Shown: piece after piece, positions 43,619-52,004 of the stretch
How positions within the stretch are numbered: the first letter of the stretch is position 1
Layout of the letters: each line of letters begins with the position of its first letter
Origin: CSBr16-58 sp051859825
GTDB lineage: Bacteria; Bacteroidota; Bacteroidia; Flavobacteriales; Schleiferiaceae
Direction of reading: 5' to 3'
Assembly (NCBI GenBank): GCA_051859825.1
Contig: JBHYFA010000002.1
Span: forward strand, 1-64,000
Length of the DNA stretch: 64,000 bases
Position numbers and translations under genes: made by a program
The notes under the pieces: model-generated
The model's input: only the letters and a program-made list of their open reading frames with translations
Database searches by the model: none
What the model was told of the DNA's origin: nothing

Positions 43619-44077
43619 CTATTCGTGTGAGCGGATGTGAGCGGGCGCGTCGGGACGAAGGGTGTCGGGAGGAAGCACGCTTTCTATTTGCGGACTCGGT
43701 GTACCACGATAGCGGCAGCACCCATGGATGTTCTCGTAGATAGAATCCGGTGCGGAAGAGCGTTCGGTGTCGTGACCTACATTATTAATGCGTTCGTGGA
43801 TTTCTTCAATAGAAATTTTTCCTGGTCGATAAGCCACAAAGAGTTGTTTGGTTTCTACATTCCACTCGCTGAAAAGTACGCCTTTGGTATCGAGTGCTCC
43901 TTCAATGCGCTTTTTGCACATGTTGCATTCGCCATCTACAATAAAGGTGGTTTCCACTTTTTTCTGGGCATGGATACTCTGAGAGGAAAATAGAAAAATG
44001 CAAATTAAACCGGCTAAGAAGCTGAATTTACGGATATGCTGAGAAAATGAATTTGCTTGAAAATTATTGGATTTCAT
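43619..44077 (-). CDS. Exported heavy-metal-associated (HMA) domain protein
   Basis: 152 aa with a signal peptide that ends near SIHAQ (residue 38). The HMA domain has the metal site GECNMCKKRIEGAL, the CxxC that binds Cu(I) or another soft metal. The C-terminal tail is proline-rich with HGCCRYRG. This would place a copper chaperone-like domain in the periplasm. It lies 2 nt before the TonB receptor gene and 78 nt after the HYC_CC_PP gene. Confidence 0.9.
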   Translation of the reverse strand: MKSNNFQANSFSQHIRKFSFLAGLICIFLFSSQSIHAQKKVETTFIVDGECNMCKKRIEGALDTKGVLFSEWNVETKQLFVAYRPGKISIEEIHERINNVGHDTERSSAPDSIYENIHGCCRYRGTPSPQIESVLPPDTLRPDAPAHIRSHE

Positions 44078-44155
44078 TGTTGTTTCGTTTTATGTTTAAA
44101 AATTGAAAAGTGATTTTTCGTTTGGCTAACGAAAAGGATGACTGATCAATTTATC

Positions 44156-44572
44156 TCATAGTCGGAAATTCTGAAATACAATAAATAATGCTGTTCCTGG
44201 AGGTGGCCTCGAGAAGAGGTTTTTGAATACTTTGTTTTGTTCAAAGGTTTTTACGAAAGTGAATGTCTCCTGAAAATAAACAGCCGAAGCTATGTTGTTC
44301 AGACTTACTTTTTCGGAAGACTTTGGTGTGTCGGTTTGCCAAAAATCGGCAACGTCTTCACAGCAGATTCCTTTGAAATGGGTGTGCTCTTCTTCAGTAT
44401 CGGTGCTTAGGCTGCGCACGCACATTCCGCCATCGCAGGGGTCAACAGGAACAAATACGGAAGCGGCTACGAGATTTCCCTTGCAGAAATGCGCAAAACT
44501 GCCAATGCCTCCCGTGGTGAAAATTAGGAGGGTAGCAATAATGATATTCAATACGCTTCTGAGAAAAATCAT
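44156..44572 (-). CDS. HYC_CC_PP family protein
   Basis: 138 aa, with a signal-anchor-like N-terminus. Ordered features of this small Bacteroidota family: HFCKGN (His/Cys) after the hydrophobic segment, a Cys pair in KGICCEDV, and RPPPG near the C-terminus. Cys and His residues suggest metal binding, and the following HMA and TonB genes fit copper handling. The promoter box is only 4 nt before the start. Confidence 0.85.
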   Translation of the reverse strand: MIFLRSVLNIIIATLLIFTTGGIGSFAHFCKGNLVAASVFVPVDPCDGGMCVRSLSTDTEEEHTHFKGICCEDVADFWQTDTPKSSEKVSLNNIASAVYFQETFTFVKTFEQNKVFKNLFSRPPPGTALFIVFQNFRL

Positions 44573-44576
44573 AGTA

Positions 44577-44584
44577 CAAAGATA
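44577..44584 (-). promoter_or_regulatory. Promoter -7 box of the HYC_CC_PP gene (TATCTTTG), near-leaderless
   Basis: An exact TAnnTTTG match on the minus strand, 4 nt before the ATG at 44572. It probably serves the whole HYC_CC_PP, HMA and TonB-receptor operon. Confidence 0.55.
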
Positions 44585-44633
44585 GGGGAAAAAATTGTTA
44601 ACTTTAAGTCAACACCTATGAAAGTAACTTTCG

Positions 44634-45032
44634 TTACAAAGTAGTTGAGCCGGAAACCAGCCTAACATGGCAGTTGTCATGCCTTATTCTGTAGGTTTCA
44701 CGCGCAATTAATATTTGATTTTGGTACGCGGTAAACTCGAAGGCTCGTCCGTTATCACTATTATTGGTATGCACCATATCGTTGTTAGAGAAAATAATAA
44801 CTTGTCCGAAAGGCATCCCATAATCTTCACTTAGGTGCGTGCGAATGGTGTCGTTGTTGTCCACCGCTACCACATAAAATTCTTCGGGGATAAAGTTTTG
44901 TCCAGTGGAATCAAGTATGTCTATACCAATAGTGCGGAATTCCATGGTACAGTAAACGTCATCGTCTCTGTGGCATTGAAAGGCTAAGAGTAAGGGAAGA
45001 GCTAATGTAGCTAAAAATGATTTTGTGTTCAC
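44634..45032 (-). CDS. Small lipoprotein of unknown function
   Basis: 132 aa with a GTG start. Lipobox LLAFQC (Cys19) follows a short hydrophobic signal. The mature part is beta-rich and acidic (YCTMEFRTIGIDILDSTGQN) with no recognised family. It has its own TACATTTG box at 45058-45065. Confidence 0.75.
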   Translation of the reverse strand: MNTKSFLATLALPLLLAFQCHRDDDVYCTMEFRTIGIDILDSTGQNFIPEEFYVVAVDNNDTIRTHLSEDYGMPFGQVIIFSNNDMVHTNNSDNGRAFEFTAYQNQILIARETYRIRHDNCHVRLVSGSTTL

Positions 45033-45057
45033 GGGAAAAGGGTGTTTAGTAATGATA

Positions 45058-45065
45058 CAAATGTA
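45058..45065 (-). promoter_or_regulatory. Promoter -7 box of the 44634 lipoprotein gene (TACATTTG)
   Basis: An exact TAnnTTTG match on the minus strand, 25 nt before the GTG start, partly inside the short gap to the DUF4956 gene. Confidence 0.45.
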
Positions 45066-45074
45066 ATCAAATTT

Positions 45075-45749
45075 TTAATTTTCATCCATAAAAATATTCA
45101 CCCGATATACTCCCGGAATAGCGCGGAGATTTTTAATGAGAATGTCGTTTTCGTTGCGATTATTGAGTTGTATATAAAAGGAGTTTTCGATATTTTGCTT
45201 TTCGCTTTCCCCCGTACTTTTCACATTTATGAGTTTAAAGGAGCTACAATAATTTTCCAGAATGCCTTCAAAGGCATTGTCGGGTAATTCGTTGGTATGC
45301 GCCTGAATTTGCAATAAAAATTCCTTGTTGGTAGGTTTCGCGTAATTTATTTTACTACTGATGTACACTGCGGCGCCGATAAAAAATGTGCCCACAAAAC
45401 AAATTGCGTACGTCCCAGCTCCGGCAGCCAAACCTATTCCCAATGCGAAGAAGATAAACATGATGTCTTGGGTGTCCTTTACCGCGGTACGAAAGCGGAT
45501 GATTGACATGGCTCCAACGAGTCCAAAGGCGCGTGCCAGATTATTACCAATAACCATAATCACCAATGCGGTAATCATGGAAAGCATGATGATGGCATTT
45601 ACGAAGTTATTGGAAAAACTGAGTCCGCGATAGGTTACCCGGTACAAGATGGCAATGAACACTCCACAAATTAAGGCTACACTCAGGTTTGCTAAGGCAT
45701 CTTGAATGCTAATCGAAAAAATGAAAATATCGGAAAAGTCTTGATTCAT
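45075..45749 (-). CDS. DUF4956 membrane protein
   Basis: 224 aa starting at MNQDFSDIFIFS, 10 nt after the VTC gene; the longer frame from 45788 would overlap that gene. Four or so membrane helices (ALICGVFIAILY, IIMLSMITALVIMVIG, IMFIFFALGIGLAAGAG, YAICFVGTFFIGAAVYI) surround the signature ARAFGLVGAMSIIRFRTAVK. A cytoplasmic domain follows. DUF4956 proteins regularly neighbour VTC-domain genes. The function is unknown, possibly a channel or partner for the polymerase. Confidence 0.9.
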   Translation of the reverse strand: MNQDFSDIFIFSISIQDALANLSVALICGVFIAILYRVTYRGLSFSNNFVNAIIMLSMITALVIMVIGNNLARAFGLVGAMSIIRFRTAVKDTQDIMFIFFALGIGLAAGAGTYAICFVGTFFIGAAVYISSKINYAKPTNKEFLLQIQAHTNELPDNAFEGILENYCSSFKLINVKSTGESEKQNIENSFYIQLNNRNENDILIKNLRAIPGVYRVNIFMDEN

Positions 45750-45759
45750 TAGGTGGGTA

Positions 45760-46518
45760 TTAATCGGTAAGGATTTTCTTTTTGCCAAAAATAGGGTTGG
45801 TCTTGAGATTGACGTCTATCCCTTGTGCGTATTTGGAGAGAGCTTCGTGGCGAATACCAAATTCTTGAACTAAGGATCGCGCCCATCTAGGCATTTCATC
45901 GGTAAAGTATTTAATTTCCAGAATGAAGTGATTTGGCCAACAGGCTTCGCAGTTGGAGTCGTTGTACAGATCATTCAATTCCGGGAAGAGGTTGGCGCGG
46001 ATGTTTTTATCAAAGGTAATGCGAACGCCACTATCAAAACTCCCGAAGTAAGGCTCTCTTTCGTACACTACAGTAGTTACCGGACGCTGATTGAAACGGT
46101 GGTAGTAATAAAAAAAGCGGTTTAAATCTTGACCTGAACGGGAATTTCTCGGATGAAAGTCTTCAATATTCCCGTTCTCTAATAGTTCTTCTGCTCGGTG
46201 AAAGGGAACCAGCGCACGACTCTTACCTATACGATTTTCAAATTTGTGTTTGATTTCAAAAAACACCTTGTTGCTTGGGTCGTAGTGGTCGTATCCGCGA
46301 ATTCTCAGTTTATTTCTGTCGCGTAGTCCTTCAATCTTTTCGTCATAAGCATTCCAATCGATGGAGTCGAAGTAAATGCTTTTCACGGTGTATTGGGGGT
46401 ATTCTAAGTTCTTGCGAACGGCGTATCCATCGGGCTCACAGAAGATGTTCACTCTTTTTCGAAGGGCTTCCAGATGATCGTTGTGAACTAAGTATTTTCT
46501 TTCGTATCGCTTCTTCAT
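45760..46518 (-). CDS. VTC-domain protein (putative polyphosphate polymerase)
   Basis: 252 aa. Related to the catalytic tunnel domain of yeast VTC4, which makes polyphosphate from ATP. Basic and acidic tunnel motifs are in order: RYERKYLV (N-terminus), VKSIYFDS, KLRIRGYD, FFEIKHK, VVYEREPY, VRITFDKNIR and ILEIKYF. It is a soluble domain without the SPX part. It is second in an operon of HlyD-like, VTC and DUF4956 genes with gaps of 9-10 nt, suggesting polymer synthesis tied to the membrane. Confidence 0.9.
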   Translation of the reverse strand: MKKRYERKYLVHNDHLEALRKRVNIFCEPDGYAVRKNLEYPQYTVKSIYFDSIDWNAYDEKIEGLRDRNKLRIRGYDHYDPSNKVFFEIKHKFENRIGKSRALVPFHRAEELLENGNIEDFHPRNSRSGQDLNRFFYYYHRFNQRPVTTVVYEREPYFGSFDSGVRITFDKNIRANLFPELNDLYNDSNCEACWPNHFILEIKYFTDEMPRWARSLVQEFGIRHEALSKYAQGIDVNLKTNPIFGKKKILTD

Positions 46519-46527
46519 TTCAATTTC

Positions 46528-47586
46528 TTAGCGCACTCCGAAGAACCGACCCGCATAGGCAAAAAAGCGCAACTCTTCAATGAAAATATCCGTTTCTATA
46601 ATCGCTCCGGGTGGGATTTCGTTCGTGTTAAATTGCACTCTAGCAAAAAATGCCGAACGACCTTCAATTACCTGCATGGAGTTATCTACGCTTATCACTT
46701 TTCCTTCGTAGGTTTTTCCGGCAAACTTCGCTAAGGCGGTTTGTCCCGGGAAAATATATTTTCTATCTGTAGCTTGCAATCCGCACACCGCTACCACGGA
46801 GGAAGTATCCGCTAATGCGAGCAAACGATTGTATGAATCTCCGTGCTGGTTAATGATCATTCCGCTAAAAGGACTCCTCAGTACCAAGGATTCCAAACGA
46901 TCTTCAACTTGTTTTATCTGATCTTTAGTCGCCTTGATTTTGGCTCTGAGCAATTTTTCTTGTTCAGGCTTATCCCCGGTGGTGATGGAGCGATATCGAG
47001 CTTCGGCAATGTCGAGATTGATTTCTTTCACGCGAAGGTTGTTCTCCGCAATTTCAAACTCTTGATCGGATATTACAGAATCTCGATGAAGTATTCTTGA
47101 ACGATCCATCAGCTTTCTTTCGGTGGCGAGTTCCTGCTTCGCTAAATTCCATTGGTGAAGGGCTTCCTCTACATCCTCTGGTTTTTGTCCGGTAGTGAAA
47201 AATTCCAATTCTGCCTCGAGAATCCCAAGCGCGCCTTCTAGCTCAATGAGTTTCCTTTGCTCTTCATTGGAGTTATATAGGCCAATAGTATCTCCCTTAT
47301 AAATAAATGTTCGGTACTTCACACCTTCTACGAGTTCGAAGGTTACCACATCACCTCTTTGAAATTCTGTTACACTGTAGGTTTCTAATGTTCCTTTGAG
47401 GTGGTTTTTGTAAGTAGAAATTAAATTTCCCTCAGTGGTTTTGGTGAGTTTCCATTCCTGGTGTGGATAAATTAAGGATTTACCACTTACAGAAAAGGGT
47501 ATTTTTACAGGAATAAGCAAAAGCAAAGCCACCGGCACAAAGAGATAGAGGCCGTACTTTATTCGCTTTTGGTTTTTTACTGTCAT
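46528..47586 (-). CDS. HlyD-family membrane fusion/adaptor-like protein
   Basis: 352 aa from MTVKNQKRIKYG. One N-terminal membrane anchor (YGLYLFVPVALLLLIPVKI), then a barrel-sandwich half, a long coiled coil (about residues 100-220), a second lipoyl-like half (LVLRSPFSGMIINQHGDSY) and a beta-barrel domain. It is periplasmic. The promoter box at 47614-47621 overlaps the alternative upstream ATG and so decides the start. No ABC, RND or TolC partner is adjacent; the neighbours are VTC and DUF4956 genes. Confidence 0.87.
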   Translation of the reverse strand: MTVKNQKRIKYGLYLFVPVALLLLIPVKIPFSVSGKSLIYPHQEWKLTKTTEGNLISTYKNHLKGTLETYSVTEFQRGDVVTFELVEGVKYRTFIYKGDTIGLYNSNEEQRKLIELEGALGILEAELEFFTTGQKPEDVEEALHQWNLAKQELATERKLMDRSRILHRDSVISDQEFEIAENNLRVKEINLDIAEARYRSITTGDKPEQEKLLRAKIKATKDQIKQVEDRLESLVLRSPFSGMIINQHGDSYNRLLALADTSSVVAVCGLQATDRKYIFPGQTALAKFAGKTYEGKVISVDNSMQVIEGRSAFFARVQFNTNEIPPGAIIETDIFIEELRFFAYAGRFFGVR

Positions 47587-47613
47587 GGAGTGATTGGTGG
47601 TTTTTTGCGTTTG

Positions 47614-47621
47614 CAAATTTA
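47614..47621 (-). promoter_or_regulatory. Promoter -7 box of the HlyD/VTC/DUF4956 operon (TAAATTTG)
   Basis: An exact TAnnTTTG match on the minus strand, 27 nt before the ATG at 47586. Confidence 0.5.
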
Positions 47622-47693
47622 AGGAATGATTATTTAAATGTTGTTTTTAAATGAACTCTTTTTAAATCAGTCACTTTTGGCATAAAAAAAACC

Positions 47694-47725
47694 TTTGCCA
47701 AGCGACGCTAAATCCTCTACTTTTG
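47694..47725 (+). promoter_or_regulatory. dnaG promoter (TTTG-N20-TACTTTTG), near-leaderless
   Basis: TTTG at 47694-47697 and TACTTTTG at 47718-47725 are separated by 20 nt. The -7 box ends 5 nt before the ATG at 47731, so the expected transcript start is within a few nt of the start codon. Confidence 0.75.
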
Positions 47726-47730
47726 CTCTG

Positions 47731-49677
47731 ATGATTACCAAGGCTACCATTGACAAAATTTTTGAAACTTCTCGAATTGAGGAGGTTGTAGCTGATTTTG
47801 TTCAGTTGAAAAGAGTAGGGGGAAACTTTAGAGGCCTCAGTCCATTTACCAACGAAAAGACGCCTTCTTTTTACGTTTCGCCAGCCAAGCAAATATATAA
47901 GTGCTTTAGTTCGGGTAATGGTGGAAATGTGGTGGGCTTTCTGATGGAATTGGAGAAGATGAGCTATCCCGAGGCGCTGCGTTACCTCGCCGACCGCTAC
48001 GGAATTGAGATTGAAGAAACCGAAAGATCTGATGAAGAAAAGGCCTCTATTTCCAAGCGGGAAAGTCTCTATTTGGTTAATGAATTCGTAGCCAAGTATT
48101 TTCAACGAAACCTCTCGCAGCACGAGGAAGGCATCAGCGTAGGTTTGAGCTACTTCAAGGAACGGGGTTTTTCACAAGAATCCATCGATCGCTTTGAATT
48201 GGGCTTTAGTCTTTCTCAGTCTGACGCTCTTTTTCAAGAAGCTCGATCAAAAGGCTATACCAAAGAGCAACTTTTAGAACTGGGCCTTATTCTAGAAAAT
48301 GAGCGCGGGGTATATGATCGCTTTCGGGAGCGGGTGATGTTTCCCATCCACAATCTTAGCGGCAGAGTTGCGGGTTTTGGTGGACGAACATTGCGCAGCG
48401 ATAAGAAAATTGCCAAGTACATCAATAGTCCGGAAAGTGAGATTTACAGTAAAAGTAAACTGCTATACGGCTTATATCAAGCTCGCAAGGCCGTAGTCAA
48501 ACAAGATCTTTGTTATCTGGTGGAAGGCTACACCGACGTGATTAGTTTTCATCAATCGGGGATTGAGAATACGATTGCTACCAGCGGCACGAGTCTTACC
48601 GAAGAGCAGGTGCGTCAAATCAAGCGTTTGACCTCCAACGTGGTTATTCTTTTTGACGGCGATGTTGCCGGAATTAAGGCCAGTATGCGCGGCATCGATA
48701 TGTTTCTCAGGGAAGGTCTGCACGTAAAAACCTTGCTTTTTCCCGATGGTGAAGATCCGGATAGCTTCGCGAAAAGTAGAAGCTCACAGGAGCTTTTTGA
48801 TTATTTGCAGGAGAATGTTCAAGATTTTCTGGTATTCAAAGTCAAACTCCTTCTCTCCGAAGCTCAGGGGAGTCCCATCCAGCGAGCGGAAGCCATTCGG
48901 GAGGTGATTCGTACGCTTTCGCTTATTCCTAACGACATCGACCGAGATGTTTACGTGCGGGAGAGTAGCAAGCTTTTGGATACGGAAGAAAAATTGCTGT
49001 TCAGCGAAATCAGTCGATTGCGTGCGAAGTCTGCCGAAGCCACACAGCCTCGAAAGCCGGCGATGGAGGTGGTGAAAGACGAGCCCGTCGTTGATTCTTC
49101 TGCCACGGTGGCTAAGAGTGAAGAAATTTTCACCTATCACCAAGAGCGTCATTTAATTGAGCTACTGCTTAATTTTGGGGAAAGTATTTGCCGCTTTATG
49201 CCGATTGTGGACGGGAAATTTGCCCCTGGTGAAGAAGAAACCGAGGAGAGTGTGGCCTCGTATATTGTAAATGAGATTGACACTGATGGACTTGATTTTC
49301 AGCACGCCGTATATCAACGTATATTAGATGTTTACCGTGAGGCGGTTATAAAAAATCAGCCTTTGCCCAGGGTGGAGGTGTTTCTCCGTGATGAAGATCA
49401 AACTTTGGTAAAGGAGGTTATTGATTTATCGGAGATGCGGTATAAACTCAGCGATTGGAATGCGAAGGGTATTTATCCAAAGTCGGCATTGGATACTCTA
49501 GAGCGAAATACGCGGGAAAGCGTGCTGCGATTTAAGGAAAAAATGCTGCATTTCATGGTTGAGCAGCGCAAGGAAGAATTAAAAGCGGATGATTCAAGTA
49601 GTGATATACTTCGGGAAATTCACCAGCTTCTCAACATGCAAAAAACCATTCAGCGATTAATCGGTCAGGAAGTATAG
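47731..49677 (+). CDS. dnaG: DNA primase DnaG
   Basis: Synthesises RNA primers for replication; 648 aa from MITKATIDKIFETSR. The N-terminal domain keeps the fold of the zinc-binding domain, but the four ligands are gone: where other DnaG proteins have CPFH and CFGCG, it reads SPFTNEKTPSF and CFSSGNGG. This loss is, from memory, normal in flavobacterial DnaG. The TOPRIM catalytic core follows (LVEGYTDVISFHQSG, VVILFDGDVAGIKAS) and the C-terminal helicase-interaction domain. Its stop codon lies 2 nt from that of the convergent barrel gene. Confidence 0.95.
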   Translation: MITKATIDKIFETSRIEEVVADFVQLKRVGGNFRGLSPFTNEKTPSFYVSPAKQIYKCFSSGNGGNVVGFLMELEKMSYPEALRYLADRYGIEIEETERSDEEKASISKRESLYLVNEFVAKYFQRNLSQHEEGISVGLSYFKERGFSQESIDRFELGFSLSQSDALFQEARSKGYTKEQLLELGLILENERGVYDRFRERVMFPIHNLSGRVAGFGGRTLRSDKKIAKYINSPESEIYSKSKLLYGLYQARKAVVKQDLCYLVEGYTDVISFHQSGIENTIATSGTSLTEEQVRQIKRLTSNVVILFDGDVAGIKASMRGIDMFLREGLHVKTLLFPDGEDPDSFAKSRSSQELFDYLQENVQDFLVFKVKLLLSEAQGSPIQRAEAIREVIRTLSLIPNDIDRDVYVRESSKLLDTEEKLLFSEISRLRAKSAEATQPRKPAMEVVKDEPVVDSSATVAKSEEIFTYHQERHLIELLLNFGESICRFMPIVDGKFAPGEEETEESVASYIVNEIDTDGLDFQHAVYQRILDVYREAVIKNQPLPRVEVFLRDEDQTLVKEVIDLSEMRYKLSDWNAKGIYPKSALDTLERNTRESVLRFKEKMLHFMVEQRKEELKADDSSSDILREIHQLLNMQKTIQRLIGQEV

Positions 49678-49679
49678 CT

Positions 49680-50486
49680 TCAATAAAACCGAAAAGCGAT
49701 TCCAAATTCCAAACTGTGTCCGAACCATCTAGTATCGATGCCTTGTTGGGTTATGGGTTCGTTTAATGGGTTGGCGTTTAATACGTTTAAGCTATTAAAA
49801 TTGCGGTATTCGAAGCTGAAGGTGATTTCGTTAAACTCTACCGATATGGCTGCAATTGTTCCGTACATCCCCGTGGCACGGTTCATTCTGTTTGATTGAA
49901 TGCCGTCAAAAACAATAAAATCTTGATATTGCCTACCGTTGTCTAAACTATCTACCGTATTGAGAATTACCTCCGATTGTCCACGGGGACTCCAAAGCGC
50001 AGTGAAAAAAGCTCCGCCATAGATGTTTACCGCGCCCACATTTCCCCCATCACCGGGGTAGTAGAACGGAATAGCGTAGCCAACTCCAAGGTCGAGAGGG
50101 ATGCCGAAATATTTGAGTCTAGCATACACATCGGCCGTACCTCTGGGGTGGGAGAAGTTGTTCCTATATTCGAAGAAGTGTTCTTGTACACCAATGCCCG
50201 TTCGTACAAACCAGTGTTCGTTGAGAAAAAGGCGCAGTCCAAAGCGTAGTGCGTACATCCTTGAATAGCTGGGAATAAACTCTTGCTCACCTCCGGTAAT
50301 GGGTTGATAGGCCTGCATAAATCCGTTGTCATTGGCCATTATTTCTACCGGAATATTGGGGTTTTGCTGATTGTTTAATCCAAAGAGAAAATTGGCTTCC
50401 TTCTCAATGATGCTCCATTTCAGCTTTTGAGCAAAGCCCGTACTGCTTATGATGGAAAGTAAAACTATGAAAAGCGCTTGACGCAT
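49680..50486 (-). CDS. Outer-membrane beta-barrel protein
   Basis: 268 aa from MRQALFIVLLSIISSTGFAQ (signal peptide); the ATG 24 nt upstream lies within the preceding gene. Aromatic-rich amphipathic strands (YALRFGLRLFLNEHWFVRTGIG, GIPLDLGVGYAIPFYYPG, EITFSFEYRNF, HSLEFGIAFRFY) end in Phe-Arg-Phe-Tyr, typical of barrels. The role is unknown. It follows the M20 peptidase gene by 2 nt. Confidence 0.82.
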   Translation of the reverse strand: MRQALFIVLLSIISSTGFAQKLKWSIIEKEANFLFGLNNQQNPNIPVEIMANDNGFMQAYQPITGGEQEFIPSYSRMYALRFGLRLFLNEHWFVRTGIGVQEHFFEYRNNFSHPRGTADVYARLKYFGIPLDLGVGYAIPFYYPGDGGNVGAVNIYGGAFFTALWSPRGQSEVILNTVDSLDNGRQYQDFIVFDGIQSNRMNRATGMYGTIAAISVEFNEITFSFEYRNFNSLNVLNANPLNEPITQQGIDTRWFGHSLEFGIAFRFY

Positions 50487-50488
50487 AT

Positions 50489-51967
50489 TTATTGAAATTC
50501 GTTGCCGCAAAATTGCAACATAATCTGTTGATAAAAGTAAATCCCTTCATAAAAGCTCGATATTTCGAGTCTTTCATTGATGCCGTGGATGCGAGGCACA
50601 TCGCTCGCGCTTAAGCGAAACGGCATAAAGCGATAAATATTTTCGCTGATATTCTCAAAATGCCTGGCGTCTGTGGCGCCGAGTACGAGGTATGGCACGG
50701 GGAGTACATCGCCAAAGTGTTTGGAAATAACTGTACTTAAGAGGTGAAAAACAGCGTCATCAGTAGATGATGGTTTAGAGGCTTTGGAGTAGTCAAAGGC
50801 GTCGTCCTGGGCGATTTTTACTCTGGGGTCGTCGATTACCTTATTGATGTATTCCACGCAGCGCTCTACGTCCCAGCCCGGAAGCAGTCGTAGATTGATG
50901 ATGGCTTTGGCATGGGGCGGGATGATGTTGTCTTTTATTCCTGCGCGAAAAATGGTTGGCACTACGGTGGTTTGTATTAATGCTCGAGACGGGGCGTTTT
51001 TCTCGTAGATTTTTTTGATTACTCCACTAAATAGCTTGCGATTGGCAAAGGCCATTTTTTCAAAAAAGGGTAAGTGCGGACCAAGATGATCCATAAAGCC
51101 TTCAATGGGTGGGGTAAACTCGCTGGGAAAACCGGTCTTGGTAAGACGAGCAAGCGCGGCAGACAATACGTCGATGGCGGTTTCTCTTTCCGGCATAGAA
51201 GAATGACCACCTTCTATTTTTACCATGAGTTCGAGGTTGAGGTAGCCTTTCTCTCCCGTACCAATTAAGCCAACAGGTTGATCAAATCCAGGCACCAAAC
51301 CGCTCGTAATAGTCCCGCCCTCATCTAATACCATGTGTGCCTGAATGCCTTCTGATTCTAAGATTTCTGCTATGGCCTTAGCTCCATCTATTCCGCCAAT
51401 TTCTTCATCGTGACCAAAACAAATGATGAGACTTCTTTCAGGAAGCCAGTTGTTAGCTAGCAAACTCTCTACTGCTTCGAGAATGCTTATCATCGAACCT
51501 TTATCGTCGAGCGTACCACGACCATAGATGTGTTTTTCGGTAATATGACCCGAAAAAGGTGGATGATTCCAGTCGCCACCTTCAATGGGAACTACGTCTG
51601 AGTGCGCTAATAAAATAAGGGGCTTGGCCGCTGGATTGCTGCCAAAGAGCGTGTACATTCTGCTGTATTCATTAACCTTACGTATTTCGGCTTTTTGCGT
51701 AATATGCGGATAAGTGGAGTCGATAAACGCCAACATGCCACCAAAAGCTTCATGGTCGAGCATGGCAGACTTGTGCGAAATGGTGGGAAATCGCAAAATG
51801 GTGCTGAGGTTGTTCAGCGCCTTTGTAGAATCAATGGTAATATAGTCGTTTTGCTTGTATTCTTCTGAATGTAGGCCAATAGGAGTAAACATTATCGTTT
51901 TTCCTAGAATCCAAAAAATAAGCAAAACGGCAGTGAGAAGTAGAGCGTATCCTAGTTTTTTAAGCAT
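50489..51967 (-). CDS. M20-family metallopeptidase (PM20D1/carboxypeptidase-S-like), membrane-anchored
   Basis: 492 aa. An N-terminal hydrophobic anchor (LGYALLLTAVLLIFWILG) precedes the two-zinc peptidase domain: LILLAHSDVVP (first ligand), GRGTLDDKGSM (bridging Asp), FGHDEEIGG (catalytic Glu-Glu), VLDEGGT, and a late His in GATDARHFENI. The length and anchor match the CPS1/PM20D1 branch, which cleaves or forms N-acyl amino acids and peptides. It follows the 57-aa membrane protein gene by 37 nt. Confidence 0.92.
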   Translation of the reverse strand: MLKKLGYALLLTAVLLIFWILGKTIMFTPIGLHSEEYKQNDYITIDSTKALNNLSTILRFPTISHKSAMLDHEAFGGMLAFIDSTYPHITQKAEIRKVNEYSRMYTLFGSNPAAKPLILLAHSDVVPIEGGDWNHPPFSGHITEKHIYGRGTLDDKGSMISILEAVESLLANNWLPERSLIICFGHDEEIGGIDGAKAIAEILESEGIQAHMVLDEGGTITSGLVPGFDQPVGLIGTGEKGYLNLELMVKIEGGHSSMPERETAIDVLSAALARLTKTGFPSEFTPPIEGFMDHLGPHLPFFEKMAFANRKLFSGVIKKIYEKNAPSRALIQTTVVPTIFRAGIKDNIIPPHAKAIINLRLLPGWDVERCVEYINKVIDDPRVKIAQDDAFDYSKASKPSSTDDAVFHLLSTVISKHFGDVLPVPYLVLGATDARHFENISENIYRFMPFRLSASDVPRIHGINERLEISSFYEGIYFYQQIMLQFCGNEFQ

Positions 51968-52004
51968 AACAGCGAGGTAAAAAAATCCTCCGCAAATTAC
52001 TACT

